DNA from: Candidatus Jorgensenbacteria bacterium
GTDB lineage: Bacteria; Patescibacteriota; Minisyncoccia; UBA6257; GWB1-50-10
Length of the DNA: 17,751 nucleotides
Reading direction: 5' to 3'
Assembly (NCBI GenBank): GCA_016234345.1
Contig: JACRFG010000069.1
Location: 1 to 17,751, forward strand
This document shows, piece by piece, positions 1 to 6,485 of the stretch. Every line of letters starts with the position of its first letter. The first letter of the stretch is position 1. The position numbers were made by a program, and so were the translations under genes. A model generated the notes under the pieces. It was not told the origin of the DNA, ran no database searches, and was given only the letters and a program-made list of their open reading frames with translations.

Positions 1-276
1 ACTAATATCCTTAACAGGCTCTTTCTTAAACCGGTTCAATTTCTTAGATACAGCATTATCAAATTTCATAATAACAACTCTCAAACGGCGCAACCATTTC
101 TCAATAAAAGAAAGGAGCCATTCGTCCAGCCGCTCGATATAAACCATGACCGGATGAGGCGATGTCGAGCGCAAAGAAGATTCATCGTCATTAATCCTCG
201 GTAGCGCTTTAGCAAAAACATATACAATAGCACCGGCACTTATAGTCATAATCATTTGGACGAGAAATTTGAACAT
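1..276 (-). CDS. small single-pass membrane protein, partial (C-terminus beyond left edge)
   Basis: An open reading frame of 92 codons starts at an ATG (274-276) 17 nt after the tsf stop and runs off the window without a stop. It begins MFKFLVQMIMTISAGAIVYV, a hydrophobic segment at residues 4-23, and continues AKALPRIND. After a short polar stretch come amphipathic helices rich in Lys, Arg, Trp and Leu (residues 50-88, e.g. RLDEWLLSFIEKWLRRLRVV). The layout suggests an N-terminal membrane anchor with a basic cytoplasmic helical tail. From memory, proteins of this look are common hypothetical proteins in Parcubacteria genomes. I do not recognise a named family. The position after rpsB-tsf suggests cotranscription with them; frr or pyrH, which often follow tsf in other bacteria, are not seen here. 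No Shine-Dalgarno sequence precedes the start. Confidence 0.7.
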   Translation of the reverse strand, partial: MFKFLVQMIMTISAGAIVYVFAKALPRINDDESSLRSTSPHPVMVYIERLDEWLLSFIEKWLRRLRVVIMKFDNAVSKKLNRFKKEPVKDIS

Positions 277-293
277 GCGAATGAAAAAATATT

Positions 294-737
294 TTAGATT
301 TCGTATCTTGAAAAACGCATGACTTTAATATTCTCGCCGAGCTTAGCCATAGCCCGCTTAACCAACTCACCAACTGTCATGGAATCGTCTTTAATATAAG
401 GTTGGGCAGAAAGAGCGTCCGGGTCAACCGGATCCATAGCCGCAATCTGCATGGCGAGTTCATGGGCCAGTTCCCGAAAAGGAGCCGAGCGTGCAACAAA
501 ATCTGTTTCTGAACGCAATTCAAGAAGCACGCCCACCCGCTCGTTGTGTATATAAGACTCGACGAGTCCTGATCCGGTAGTCCGCCCTTGTTTCTTTTCA
601 GCTTTAACCAACCCCCTCTCATGGATAAGGCGTACTGCGGCTTCAATATCCCCTTGAGTATCATCAAGAGCTCGTTTGCACTCCATAACACCAGCGCCGG
701 TAAGCGCTCTCAATTTTTGAATTACCTCTCCGGTCAT
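294..737 (-). CDS. tsf: elongation factor Ts, short form
   Basis: EF-Ts is the guanine-nucleotide exchange factor that releases GDP from EF-Tu in the cytoplasm. The N-terminal UBA-like domain is seen at residues 3-45 (IQKLRALTGAGVMECKRAL, then GDIEAA). The EF-Tu-contacting motif TDFVAR is at 78-83, where a Ser replaces the commonly seen Cys upstream (RSETDFVAR). The end, KLGENIKVMRFSRYE, matches the conserved close of the core domain. At 147 aa it is much shorter than the roughly 280 aa of E. coli EF-Ts and also shorter than the one-core form of Thermus (about 196 aa), so one core subdomain and the coiled-coil insertion are missing. It starts 3 nt after the rpsB stop, so the two are almost certainly cotranscribed. 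Family assignment is firm; how the short form contacts EF-Tu is inference. Confidence 0.96.
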   Translation of the reverse strand: MTGEVIQKLRALTGAGVMECKRALDDTQGDIEAAVRLIHERGLVKAEKKQGRTTGSGLVESYIHNERVGVLLELRSETDFVARSAPFRELAHELAMQIAAMDPVDPDALSAQPYIKDDSMTVGELVKRAMAKLGENIKVMRFSRYEI

Positions 738-740
738 ATA

Positions 741-1481
741 TTAATTGATCGCCGGCGGTTGAACGTTTTGCGCCTCTGCCGTTCGAGCTTCTTTCAAATC
801 TACTTTAATCCTATCCACAATCCAGGCAATACTCGAACGGGAATGATCATTACCGAAAATAGGATAATCTATAAGCGCCGGATCATCATCGGTATCTATA
901 ACCGCAACCAGAGGTATGCGAAGAAGTCTCGCTTCATGAACAACCGTACTATGAATATTGCTATCAACCACGAAAATAACATCGGGTAATTTTTTAAACG
1001 CGGAAAGTCCATCAAACATCTTCGATAACTTGGCTATTTCTTTACTAAATCCCAACTGCTCTTTCTTGGTATATTTTGCGAGATCACCACTCTCTCGTTT
1101 TACTTTAAGATTTTGATAATAAGCGAGTCTATCGGTTATAACTTTAAAATTAGTAAGCGTCCCGCCGAGCCAACGAGTCGTTACGTAAGGAAATTTAAAC
1201 TCTTCGGCTAAACCCATAACCGCCTCACGAGCAGCAGCTTGAGTGCCTACAAGAAGCATCGAACCGTTGTTCGCTACTTTCTCTTTTATAAAAGCGATCG
1301 CTCTCGCAAGACCTCCCAAAGTCGCTTCAGGGTCAAGAAGTTCGTTATCGTTTCGATTGCCTCCGATGAAAGGCCGCATACGTGGATGGGTCTTGGCTTT
1401 CTTATGGCCGTAGATTACGCCCACACGCGCCATCTCCATTACTTGTTCATCGGTTGTAGTTGTAACTCCAGTATCCAACAT
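741..1481 (-). CDS. rpsB: 30S ribosomal protein S2
   Basis: S2 is a small-subunit protein bound on the back of the 30S particle, near S1 in bacteria that have S1. Length is 246 aa, normal for the family. Diagnostic segments are ARVGVIYGHKKAKTHPRMRPF at residues 18-38, LLVGTQAAAREAV at 76-88, and the signature RWLGGTLTN at 103-111, followed by KKEQLGFSKEIAKL and PDVIFVVDSN. The basic patch after GH differs from the usual GHQTRYWNPKM of proteobacteria. The chosen ATG lies 7 nt downstream of a -10 box, so the mRNA is predicted to be leaderless. A later ATG at codon 15 would give a start closer to the E. coli one, but the promoter geometry favours the first ATG. The promoter overlaps the end of trmD, and tsf follows after 3 nt. 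Confidence 0.97.
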   Translation of the reverse strand: MLDTGVTTTTDEQVMEMARVGVIYGHKKAKTHPRMRPFIGGNRNDNELLDPEATLGGLARAIAFIKEKVANNGSMLLVGTQAAAREAVMGLAEEFKFPYVTTRWLGGTLTNFKVITDRLAYYQNLKVKRESGDLAKYTKKEQLGFSKEIAKLSKMFDGLSAFKKLPDVIFVVDSNIHSTVVHEARLLRIPLVAVIDTDDDPALIDYPIFGNDHSRSSIAWIVDRIKVDLKEARTAEAQNVQPPAIN

Positions 1482-1488
1482 GGCATCA

Positions 1489-1518
1489 ATAATACACGAA
1501 AATAAGAAATTATGTCAA
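1489..1518 (-). promoter_or_regulatory. promoter for rpsB-tsf, predicted leaderless
   Basis: On the minus strand TTGACA (1518-1513) is followed by an 18-nt spacer and TATTAT (1494-1489). The -35 is a perfect consensus match and the -10 matches 5 of 6. The -35 contains the TGA stop of trmD (1517-1515). Only 7 nt separate the -10 from the rpsB ATG, so transcription should begin at or within a base or two of the start codon. Seen directly; the transcription start is inferred. Confidence 0.7.
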
Positions 1519-2180
1519 AGCTGCTTACGCCACTCTTTGATCTTACGATGATGGCCGGAAACCAGAGCCGAAGGAGTACGCCAGGATTGCTTTTTGCCTT
1601 TACCAGTCTTACCCCAAAAAACTTCAGGCCTCGTATAGACCGGATAAGAGCCCTTAATCTCCTCCAAAGACTCATATTTACCCAAAACACCGGGAATATG
1701 CCGCGCCACCGCTTCAACCACAACTAAAGCCGCGAGTTCACCGCCCGAAAGCACATAGTTACCGAGGGAAACTTCTTCATCAGCCACGTAATCGGCCACC
1801 CGTTCATCAATCCCTTCATACCGCCCGCAAATTAAAATAAGATTTTGATACTTACTAAAACGCCGCGTCATATCCTGATTTAGCGGCTTACCGCGGGTCG
1901 AAAAAAGAATCACCCGCGTACCTTGTCTTCGCGATTTTTTCTTTATGCGCGATTTAATCTGCGCTACCCCTTTATAAATTGGCTCTATTTTCATAACCAT
2001 CCCCGGACCGCCGCCATAAGGCCTATCATCAACAGTTCCTCGCCGATCGGAAGAAAAACTGCGGATGTCAACCAAATCAACTTTTATCAATTTTTTCTTT
2101 TGGGCTCTGCCCAAAACCGATGTTTTCAAATACGAGGAGAAAGCATCGGGAAAAATAGTCAAAACATGAAATGTGATCAT
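1515..2180 (-). CDS. trmD: tRNA (guanine-N1)-methyltransferase TrmD
   Basis: TrmD methylates G37 of tRNAs with S-adenosylmethionine, preventing +1 frameshifting. The SPOUT trefoil-knot motifs are clear: DDRPYGGGPGMVM at residues 51-63, CGRYEGIDERV at 118-128, SLGNYVLSGGE at 138-148 and YTRPEVFWG at 182-190, followed by SGHHRKIKEWR. At 221 aa it lacks most of the C-terminal helical domain that continues for about 40-50 residues beyond this motif in E. coli (255 aa). In my by-eye alignment, the position of the catalytic Asp169 of the Haemophilus/E. coli enzyme is a Glu (E170, in YESLEE). It lies downstream of an intrinsic terminator that ends the khpA transcript, so it probably has its own start. 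rimM and rplS, its usual partners, are missing. No Shine-Dalgarno is seen before ATG 2180. Confidence 0.97.
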   Translation of the reverse strand: MITFHVLTIFPDAFSSYLKTSVLGRAQKKKLIKVDLVDIRSFSSDRRGTVDDRPYGGGPGMVMKIEPIYKGVAQIKSRIKKKSRRQGTRVILFSTRGKPLNQDMTRRFSKYQNLILICGRYEGIDERVADYVADEEVSLGNYVLSGGELAALVVVEAVARHIPGVLGKYESLEEIKGSYPVYTRPEVFWGKTGKGKKQSWRTPSALVSGHHRKIKEWRKQL

Positions 2181-2193
2181 AAGACTGAAACTA

Positions 2194-2222
2194 ATTATAA
2201 GCGACGAACCGACTAAATAAAA
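2194..2222 (-). promoter_or_regulatory. possible promoter for trmD
   Basis: A perfect -10 hexamer TATAAT sits at 2199-2194 on the minus strand, 13 nt before the trmD ATG, in a gap between a terminator and trmD where a new transcript has to start. The corresponding -35 (about 2222-2217, TTTTAT) is poor and lies in the U-tract of the terminator. The predicted 5' leader is only about 7 nt. The location supports it more than the -35 does. Confidence 0.4.
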
Positions 2223-2250
2223 ACCCCGCCCCGACCTGAAGTCGGGGCGG
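2215..2250 (-). terminator. intrinsic terminator after khpA
   Basis: On the minus strand a perfect 10-bp GC-rich stem (arms 2250-2241 and 2235-2226, CCGCCCCGAC pairing with GTCGGGGCGG) closes a 5-nt loop and is followed by GG and TTTTTATTT. This is a textbook rho-independent terminator for the rpsP-khpA transcript, 20 nt after the khpA stop codon. In the plus direction the stem is followed by AGACGAGAAAA, so it is not bidirectional. Confidence 0.92.
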
Positions 2251-2270
2251 AGACGAGAAAACCAATAAAG

Positions 2271-2570
2271 CTACCTTTCTGAATCACCCATTGGTTTCCT
2301 TGGAGGTCGAGTAGAACCTTCCGGCTCTTCAATCTTCAGATTCACGCGTGCATTATTCTTAATGCCGACAATCCTCAAAAGTGATCGGATTGCCTTCGCT
2401 GTTGAACCTTGCCGACCAACCACCTGCCCCATGTCCTGTGCATTCACACGGAGGGTCAGGAGGACTCCCATTTCATCTACCTTACGATCAACCTTCACAT
2501 CATCAGGATGATCAACGATAGACTTCACGAGATACTCAAGAAACTCATGATCAACACCATTTTTTGTCAT
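2271..2570 (-). CDS. khpA: KH-domain RNA-binding protein KhpA
   Basis: A small single-KH RNA-binding protein of the KhpA (YlqC) family. In Firmicutes it pairs with KhpB/Jag and affects cell division and small-RNA biology; in this organism its role is inferred only. Length is 99 aa. The N-terminal helix and DHPDDVKV (residues 20-27) are typical, and the RNA-binding GxxG loop is GRQG at 52-55, inside GQVVGRQGSTAKAIRSLL. The tail is Pro/Arg rich. It follows rpsP, its usual neighbour, but here has its own consensus promoter and a 60-70 nt leader, and is closed by a strong terminator, so it can be expressed apart from trmD. No Shine-Dalgarno directly precedes the ATG at 2570. Confidence 0.93.
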   Translation of the reverse strand: MTKNGVDHEFLEYLVKSIVDHPDDVKVDRKVDEMGVLLTLRVNAQDMGQVVGRQGSTAKAIRSLLRIVGIKNNARVNLKIEEPEGSTRPPRKPMGDSER

Positions 2571-2640
2571 ACAATTCGTACAATCAATTCATATTCGACC
2601 TTTTGGATTGCTAAAAGCCTATATCAATATTGTTAATTCA

Positions 2641-2669
2641 ATTATAGCTCAATATATCCTATTTGTCAA
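2641..2669 (-). promoter_or_regulatory. full-consensus promoter for khpA
   Basis: On the minus strand TTGACA (2669-2664) is separated by exactly 17 nt from TATAAT (2646-2641), matching the sigma70 consensus at all 12 positions with ideal spacing. The -35 includes the TGA stop codon of rpsP (2668-2666). The -10 ends 70 nt before the khpA ATG, giving a leader of roughly 60-65 nt. Confidence 0.82.
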
Positions 2670-2998
2670 GATGTAGCGGCTGCTTCTGTTTTTGCTCCAA
2701 CCGCTGCCTCAGCAGACGGCTTTTCAATTTTTTTAGGCGCTTTATGGACAGGTATTTTCTTTGTGTTTAATACTCCGGTTTTCACCAGTAAGTTATGCAT
2801 GCTTGGAGTAGGATGAGCGCCGACGGAAATCCAATATTTTGCACGTTCCGGATTAACACTGCCTTTATCGGCTCGCGGATCCCACCAGCCAAGATCTTCA
2901 ATAAAGCGTCCTTGAAGTTTGGAACGTTTCTCCATGACTACCACCCTGAAAGACGCTTGGTGTTTTTTGCCTACCCGTTTTAATTTAATAGCTAACAT
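2666..2998 (-). CDS. rpsP: 30S ribosomal protein S16
   Basis: S16 is an early-assembly protein of the 30S subunit. The start MLAIKLKRVGKKHQASFRVV and the following RFIEDLGWWDPRA at residues 31-43 are characteristic, as is ERAKYWISVGAHPTPSMHNLL (51-71). Length is 110 aa; the last 25 residues are an Ala/Lys/Glu-rich tail (from about VHKAPKK on) that varies across the family. It lies 67 nt downstream of the smc stop, with its own promoter in that gap, and its TGA stop forms part of the khpA promoter. The ATG at 2998 is the first in frame and matches the family N-terminus; there is no Shine-Dalgarno sequence. Confidence 0.97.
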   Translation of the reverse strand: MLAIKLKRVGKKHQASFRVVVMEKRSKLQGRFIEDLGWWDPRADKGSVNPERAKYWISVGAHPTPSMHNLLVKTGVLNTKKIPVHKAPKKIEKPSAEAAVGAKTEAAATS

Positions 2999-3013
2999 AA
3001 GAACAATGAAACA

Positions 3014-3042
3014 AGATTAACGGACGGTTCCAAAAAAATCAA
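3014..3042 (-). promoter_or_regulatory. promoter for rpsP
   Basis: Minus-strand TTGATT (3042-3037), a 17-nt spacer, and TAATCT (3019-3014) lie in the gap between smc and rpsP. The -35 matches 4 of 6 and the -10 matches 4 of 6 (TAnnnT kept). The -10 ends 15 nt before the ATG, so the leader would be about 8 nt. Moderate support. Confidence 0.5.
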
Positions 3043-3067
3043 GTTATGGTTATATAGTGTTTTTCTC

Positions 3068-5239
3068 TTATTCCAGCTTCAACGAAAGCACTTTGGACAC
3101 GCCGTCATCACCCATAGTAATACCATAAAGCACGTCCGCCGATTCCATGGTCGCACGATTATGGGTAACTATAATGAACTGGGTTTTCTTGGCAAATTCT
3201 TTAATCAATTCGGCAAAACGGCGTGCATTTTCTTCATCGAGAGCGGCATCAATTTCATCGAGCACGAGAAACGGTGGAGGCGAAACCGAAATGAAAGCGA
3301 ATAGCGCCGCCAAGGACACCAACGTTTTTTCGCCGCCCGAAAGCATGTCCAAACTCGTTATCTTTTTACGAGGCAAACTAAGCTCGACTTCAACGCCGGC
3401 GGTCATTTCCGGATCAGACTTGTCTTCAGGTTCCGATACTTCGGTTTTCGGCTGCTCCCCTTCTTCGCTTCCATCACTCGTAGGCGCGGGTTCTATTATC
3501 TCACGCTTGGCAAGTTTAAGATGCGCTCTACCACCGCCAAACATCAAACGGAAATATGTATTAAAAGCTTCATTGATAGCTTTAAAAGCGCTCTTAAAAT
3601 CGCTGTGGATACGTTCATCGAGTTCACGAATAAGTTTTTTTAAATCATGGGATGCTTTTTCCAAATCTTCGATTTCTCTCGTAAGAAACGCGAAACGCGT
3701 CTCGCTCTCTTCGGCTTCTTTGACCAGCGCTTGGTCTATTTCGCCTATAGCCGCAAGCTCGCCGCGAAGCCTCAAAATTTTACGCTCAACTTCAGTCAAA
3801 CTGATCAATTCCTGGGGAACCGGTAATGCGTCCAATTCTTCTCTCGCGTGACCGGCCGCAACCCATTCTCTAACTATTTCATCGAATTTCAAAATAAGTT
3901 TTTCCCGTTCAAACTCTTTATTTCTTATGTCCTCATCTATTGCATAAAGCTCGGTTTTTTTAGATTCGAGTTCCTGAAAACGACTGCGGAATTCTTTGTT
4001 CAGCTCAACCTCCAATGCCGCCAGAGCATCTTCATGTTTATGGACATCGTGAACCTGAACATCAATTTCTTGAAGCTCCGTCTTGATTTGGTGAACTTGC
4101 TTGGTTAATTCTTCATTACCGCTTGCCTCACTGCGCTTAGAAACTGTTTCTAACTTGTGAAGCCAATTTCTAAGCCGCGCCTTTATCTTATCCAAATCAT
4201 CCCACTGAACGATATCGGAAATATCACGGCCAAGCTCTTCTATAATAAGAAGCAATTCACGCGCATCCTTGCTTTCCTTAGTGGTGGATTTGGCATGAAT
4301 TTCTATTTCAGCCTCGAGTCTTGCAAGAGAACGCTCAAGAACGGTTCGCCGTTCCATAATTCCCCTTAGTTTTTCTCTTAACTCCTTACCTTCTTCAATG
4401 CTACTGCTCCGAGTACCAATCCGTTCTATTTCTTTTTCTAACAAACGAACTATTTCCGCCTTACCATCCCGATCGCTTCGATCTTCTTTCAAAGGCTTAT
4501 CGTAGCCTTTGAGAGTGGCCGAAATCTCATGGTAACGAGTCGCAAAATATCCACTCTCGAGATCGGTTAATGTGGAGGCGATTTCGCTTCGTTTGTCCCA
4601 GCGGTGTTTCTGTCGCCGTAAAAGACGAAGATGAGGCCCGAGTTGCTCGAGCATAGCTCGGACTTTTTCCATATTAACGGTACTCGAGGCCAACCGCCGC
4701 TCGGCGTCGGTTTTCTTCAAGCGAAACTCGCGCAACCCTAAAATCTCTTCGATCATCGTACGGCGATCATCGGGAGAAGATCGAACAAATACATCGCTCT
4801 CACCCTGACCGATCATGGTAAGCCCGCGACTGCCCAATCGAGCCCGAGCCAAGACCGGCGTAATATCCCGTAAACGTACTTCGGTGTCTTGCCAAAACAT
4901 TCGAGAAACGCCAGTCCGATCAACCTTACGCTCCAACATGGCTTCCTCCGCATCAACAGGGAAAATGCGGGATCTATTATCAAAATGAAGCGCAACCTTG
5001 GCAAAACCAGCCGCCGAACGCTTCGGTGTTCCGGCAAATATGAGATTTTCAATGCGCTCGCCTCTTAAATGTTTGGCTTCGCGTTCGCCCAAAACCCAGC
5101 GAAGAGCATCGATAATATTGGATTTACCTGACCCATTGGGACCGACAACCGCTACAATCCTATCGGTAAACTCTAATACAGTCTTCTGGGCAAACGATTT
5201 AAAGCCTTGAAGTTCAAGACGTCTTAAAAAAATTGTCAT
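3068..5239 (-). CDS. smc: short SMC-family chromosome segregation ATPase without a visible hinge
   Basis: SMC proteins are ABC-type ATPases that organise and segregate chromosomes. The N-terminal head is typical: GFKSF at residues 12-16, Walker A GPNGSGKS at 33-40, and the Q-loop IGQGESDVF followed by RRTMIEEILGLREF and AERRLASSTVNM. The C-terminal head has the ABC signature LSGGEKTL at 633-640, Walker B FLVLDEID at 657-664 and the H-switch VTHN at 691-694. Between them lie roughly 370 residues of predicted coiled coil, but no glycine-rich hinge, and total length is 723 aa against about 1150-1200 in ordinary bacterial SMC. An acidic Pro/Ser/Glu insertion (about residues 580-612) precedes the C-terminal head. 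ATG overlaps the rnc stop (ATGA), showing coupling. No scpA or scpB is visible nearby. How it dimerises without a hinge is unknown. Confidence 0.9.
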   Translation of the reverse strand: MTIFLRRLELQGFKSFAQKTVLEFTDRIVAVVGPNGSGKSNIIDALRWVLGEREAKHLRGERIENLIFAGTPKRSAAGFAKVALHFDNRSRIFPVDAEEAMLERKVDRTGVSRMFWQDTEVRLRDITPVLARARLGSRGLTMIGQGESDVFVRSSPDDRRTMIEEILGLREFRLKKTDAERRLASSTVNMEKVRAMLEQLGPHLRLLRRQKHRWDKRSEIASTLTDLESGYFATRYHEISATLKGYDKPLKEDRSDRDGKAEIVRLLEKEIERIGTRSSSIEEGKELREKLRGIMERRTVLERSLARLEAEIEIHAKSTTKESKDARELLLIIEELGRDISDIVQWDDLDKIKARLRNWLHKLETVSKRSEASGNEELTKQVHQIKTELQEIDVQVHDVHKHEDALAALEVELNKEFRSRFQELESKKTELYAIDEDIRNKEFEREKLILKFDEIVREWVAAGHAREELDALPVPQELISLTEVERKILRLRGELAAIGEIDQALVKEAEESETRFAFLTREIEDLEKASHDLKKLIRELDERIHSDFKSAFKAINEAFNTYFRLMFGGGRAHLKLAKREIIEPAPTSDGSEEGEQPKTEVSEPEDKSDPEMTAGVEVELSLPRKKITSLDMLSGGEKTLVSLAALFAFISVSPPPFLVLDEIDAALDEENARRFAELIKEFAKKTQFIIVTHNRATMESADVLYGITMGDDGVSKVLSLKLE

Positions 5240-5934
5240 TGATCCGTAAGTATCTTAAGTGCATGTTCAGCAGCTCTAAGTTCCGCATCCTGTTTCGACA
5301 AGCCTATGCCCTGAGCGACAAGCTTGTCGCCGAAGTATACACCGACATGAAAATTCTTCTGATGATCCGGCCCTTCTTCTTTAAGCACACGATACGTAGG
5401 CGTTAATTTCATCCGCTCTTGGATAAGTTCTTGAAGCATGCTTTTGGGATCACGGTATAGTTTTTTCTCGATGATTTCGTCGAGATGGCATAAAACCGAA
5501 CGCTCGACAAAGGCACGCACAGCATCATAACCCTGGTCAAGATGTACGGCGCCTATAACAGCCTCGATGGTGTTGGCTAAAATTACTTCTCTCGCCCGTC
5601 CGCTGTCTTTTGACTCACCCCTCGAAAGATATACGTATTCATCGAGAGAAATCTCTTTAGCGATCCGGGCAAGCATCTGATAATTCACGAGAGCCGCCCG
5701 CAAACTTGTTAGCTCTCCTTCCTCGCGTTCGGGAAATTTGGCGTAAAGGTATTCGGTTACGACCAACTCAAGCACAGCATCGCCCAAATACTCCAAACGT
5801 TCATTATTCCGAAGAGGCCATTCGGAATTTTCATTCAAGTAGGAACGGTGGGTAAGCGCTTCTTGAAGAATAGCGCGTTTATTAAATGTCACCCCAAGTT
5901 CACGCTCTAATTTCTTTACATCAACAGTCGCCAT
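5236..5934 (-). CDS. rnc: ribonuclease III
   Basis: RNase III cleaves double-stranded RNA and releases rRNA precursors. Length is 232 aa, normal. The catalytic domain carries the signature NERLEYLGDAVLELV at residues 44-58, with metal-binding E45, E48 and D52, then EEGELTSLRAALV at 71-83 and ILANTIEAVIGAVHLDQG at 118-135. In the last motif the position of E. coli Asp114 is Asn121, while the essential Glu (E117 in E. coli) is kept as E124; Asn is found here in some active family members. The dsRNA-binding domain spans about 162-229 (DPKSMLQELIQE to AAEHALKIL). It lies between nusB (35-nt gap) and smc (4-nt overlap), an rRNA-processing and antitermination neighbourhood. No Shine-Dalgarno precedes the ATG. 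Confidence 0.97.
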   Translation of the reverse strand: MATVDVKKLERELGVTFNKRAILQEALTHRSYLNENSEWPLRNNERLEYLGDAVLELVVTEYLYAKFPEREEGELTSLRAALVNYQMLARIAKEISLDEYVYLSRGESKDSGRAREVILANTIEAVIGAVHLDQGYDAVRAFVERSVLCHLDEIIEKKLYRDPKSMLQELIQERMKLTPTYRVLKEEGPDHQKNFHVGVYFGDKLVAQGIGLSKQDAELRAAEHALKILTDQ

Positions 5935-5969
5935 GTCGTGTAGTTAAATACAAACATAAAAACAACCAT

Positions 5970-6431
5970 CTAACTAGACGGCGATGGCTGAGCAGGTTGA
6001 TTGGCTAGCGTTGGTTCGACAAGTTCCCGATATACCGTACCGAGCACACCATTGATGAATTTAGGCGAATTCAAACCTCCATAATTCTTGGCAATTTCTA
6101 TAGCCTCGTTAATAGCAACTTTAGGTGGCACTTCATTGCGGTCGGCATAAATAAGCTCATATAAGCCGATTCGAAGAACGTTACGGTCTATAATAGCAAT
6201 CTGGTCTATAGGCCACTCAGGAGCGTATTTCTCGATAGTGCCATCAATATCCGAAAGATGTTCAATTACGCCTTTTACAAGGCGCCATACAAAATCCGGC
6301 TCATCGATGCCCGGACCAAATTCCGTAACGTTCCGTTCAACAATCGTAGCCAGATCAACACCATGTTTATAAAAATCCCACTCGTAAAGCGATTGAAGAA
6401 CGATCGTTCGTATCAAATGTCGGGTAGCCAT
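5970..6431 (-). CDS. nusB: transcription antitermination factor NusB
   Basis: NusB binds boxA RNA together with S10 and takes part in antitermination and processing of rRNA transcripts. The all-helical family pattern is complete in 153 aa: RTIVLQSLYEWDF near the N-terminus, then EWPIDQIAIIDRNVLRIGLYEL at about residues 72-93, and VPPKVAINEAIEIAKNYGG followed by KFINGVLGTVYREL at about 101-136. The C-terminal end is a short Pro/Ser/Gln-rich tail (TLANQPAQPSPSS). It sits 54 nt after rpmF and 35 nt before rnc on the same strand, probably one transcript. The upstream gap is very AT-rich with no good promoter. Confidence 0.95.
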   Translation of the reverse strand: MATRHLIRTIVLQSLYEWDFYKHGVDLATIVERNVTEFGPGIDEPDFVWRLVKGVIEHLSDIDGTIEKYAPEWPIDQIAIIDRNVLRIGLYELIYADRNEVPPKVAINEAIEIAKNYGGLNSPKFINGVLGTVYRELVEPTLANQPAQPSPSS

Positions 6432-6485
6432 AAATTAAACAGTTTTTAAATTTTTAATTTTCAATTTCTAAGTGATTATCGAAAT

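Noticed and set aside
588..989. A plus-strand open frame of 133 codons across tsf and rpsB
   Set aside because: It lies antisense to two firmly identified genes, has no recognisable domain and shows composition expected of a shadow frame.
3043..3067. Possible terminator after smc
   Set aside because: There is a run of seven T on the minus strand (3038-3032) but no GC-rich hairpin ahead of it; it is better explained as the spacer region of the rpsP promoter.
3147..3851. A plus-strand open frame of 234 codons antisense to smc
   Set aside because: Its product is a Ser/Leu-rich string without motifs, mirroring the conserved C-terminal SMC head on the other strand, so it is a shadow.
5935..5976. 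Inverted repeat TAGTTA...TAACTA between nusB and rnc
   Set aside because: The stem is only 6 bp, AT-only apart from one pair, with a 24-nt loop and no following U-tract on the minus strand; not a credible terminator.
6432..6485. A separate promoter for nusB
   Set aside because: The gap is AT-rich and offers TTTAAT-like strings, but none has both a -35 and acceptable spacing, so cotranscription with rpmF is simpler.
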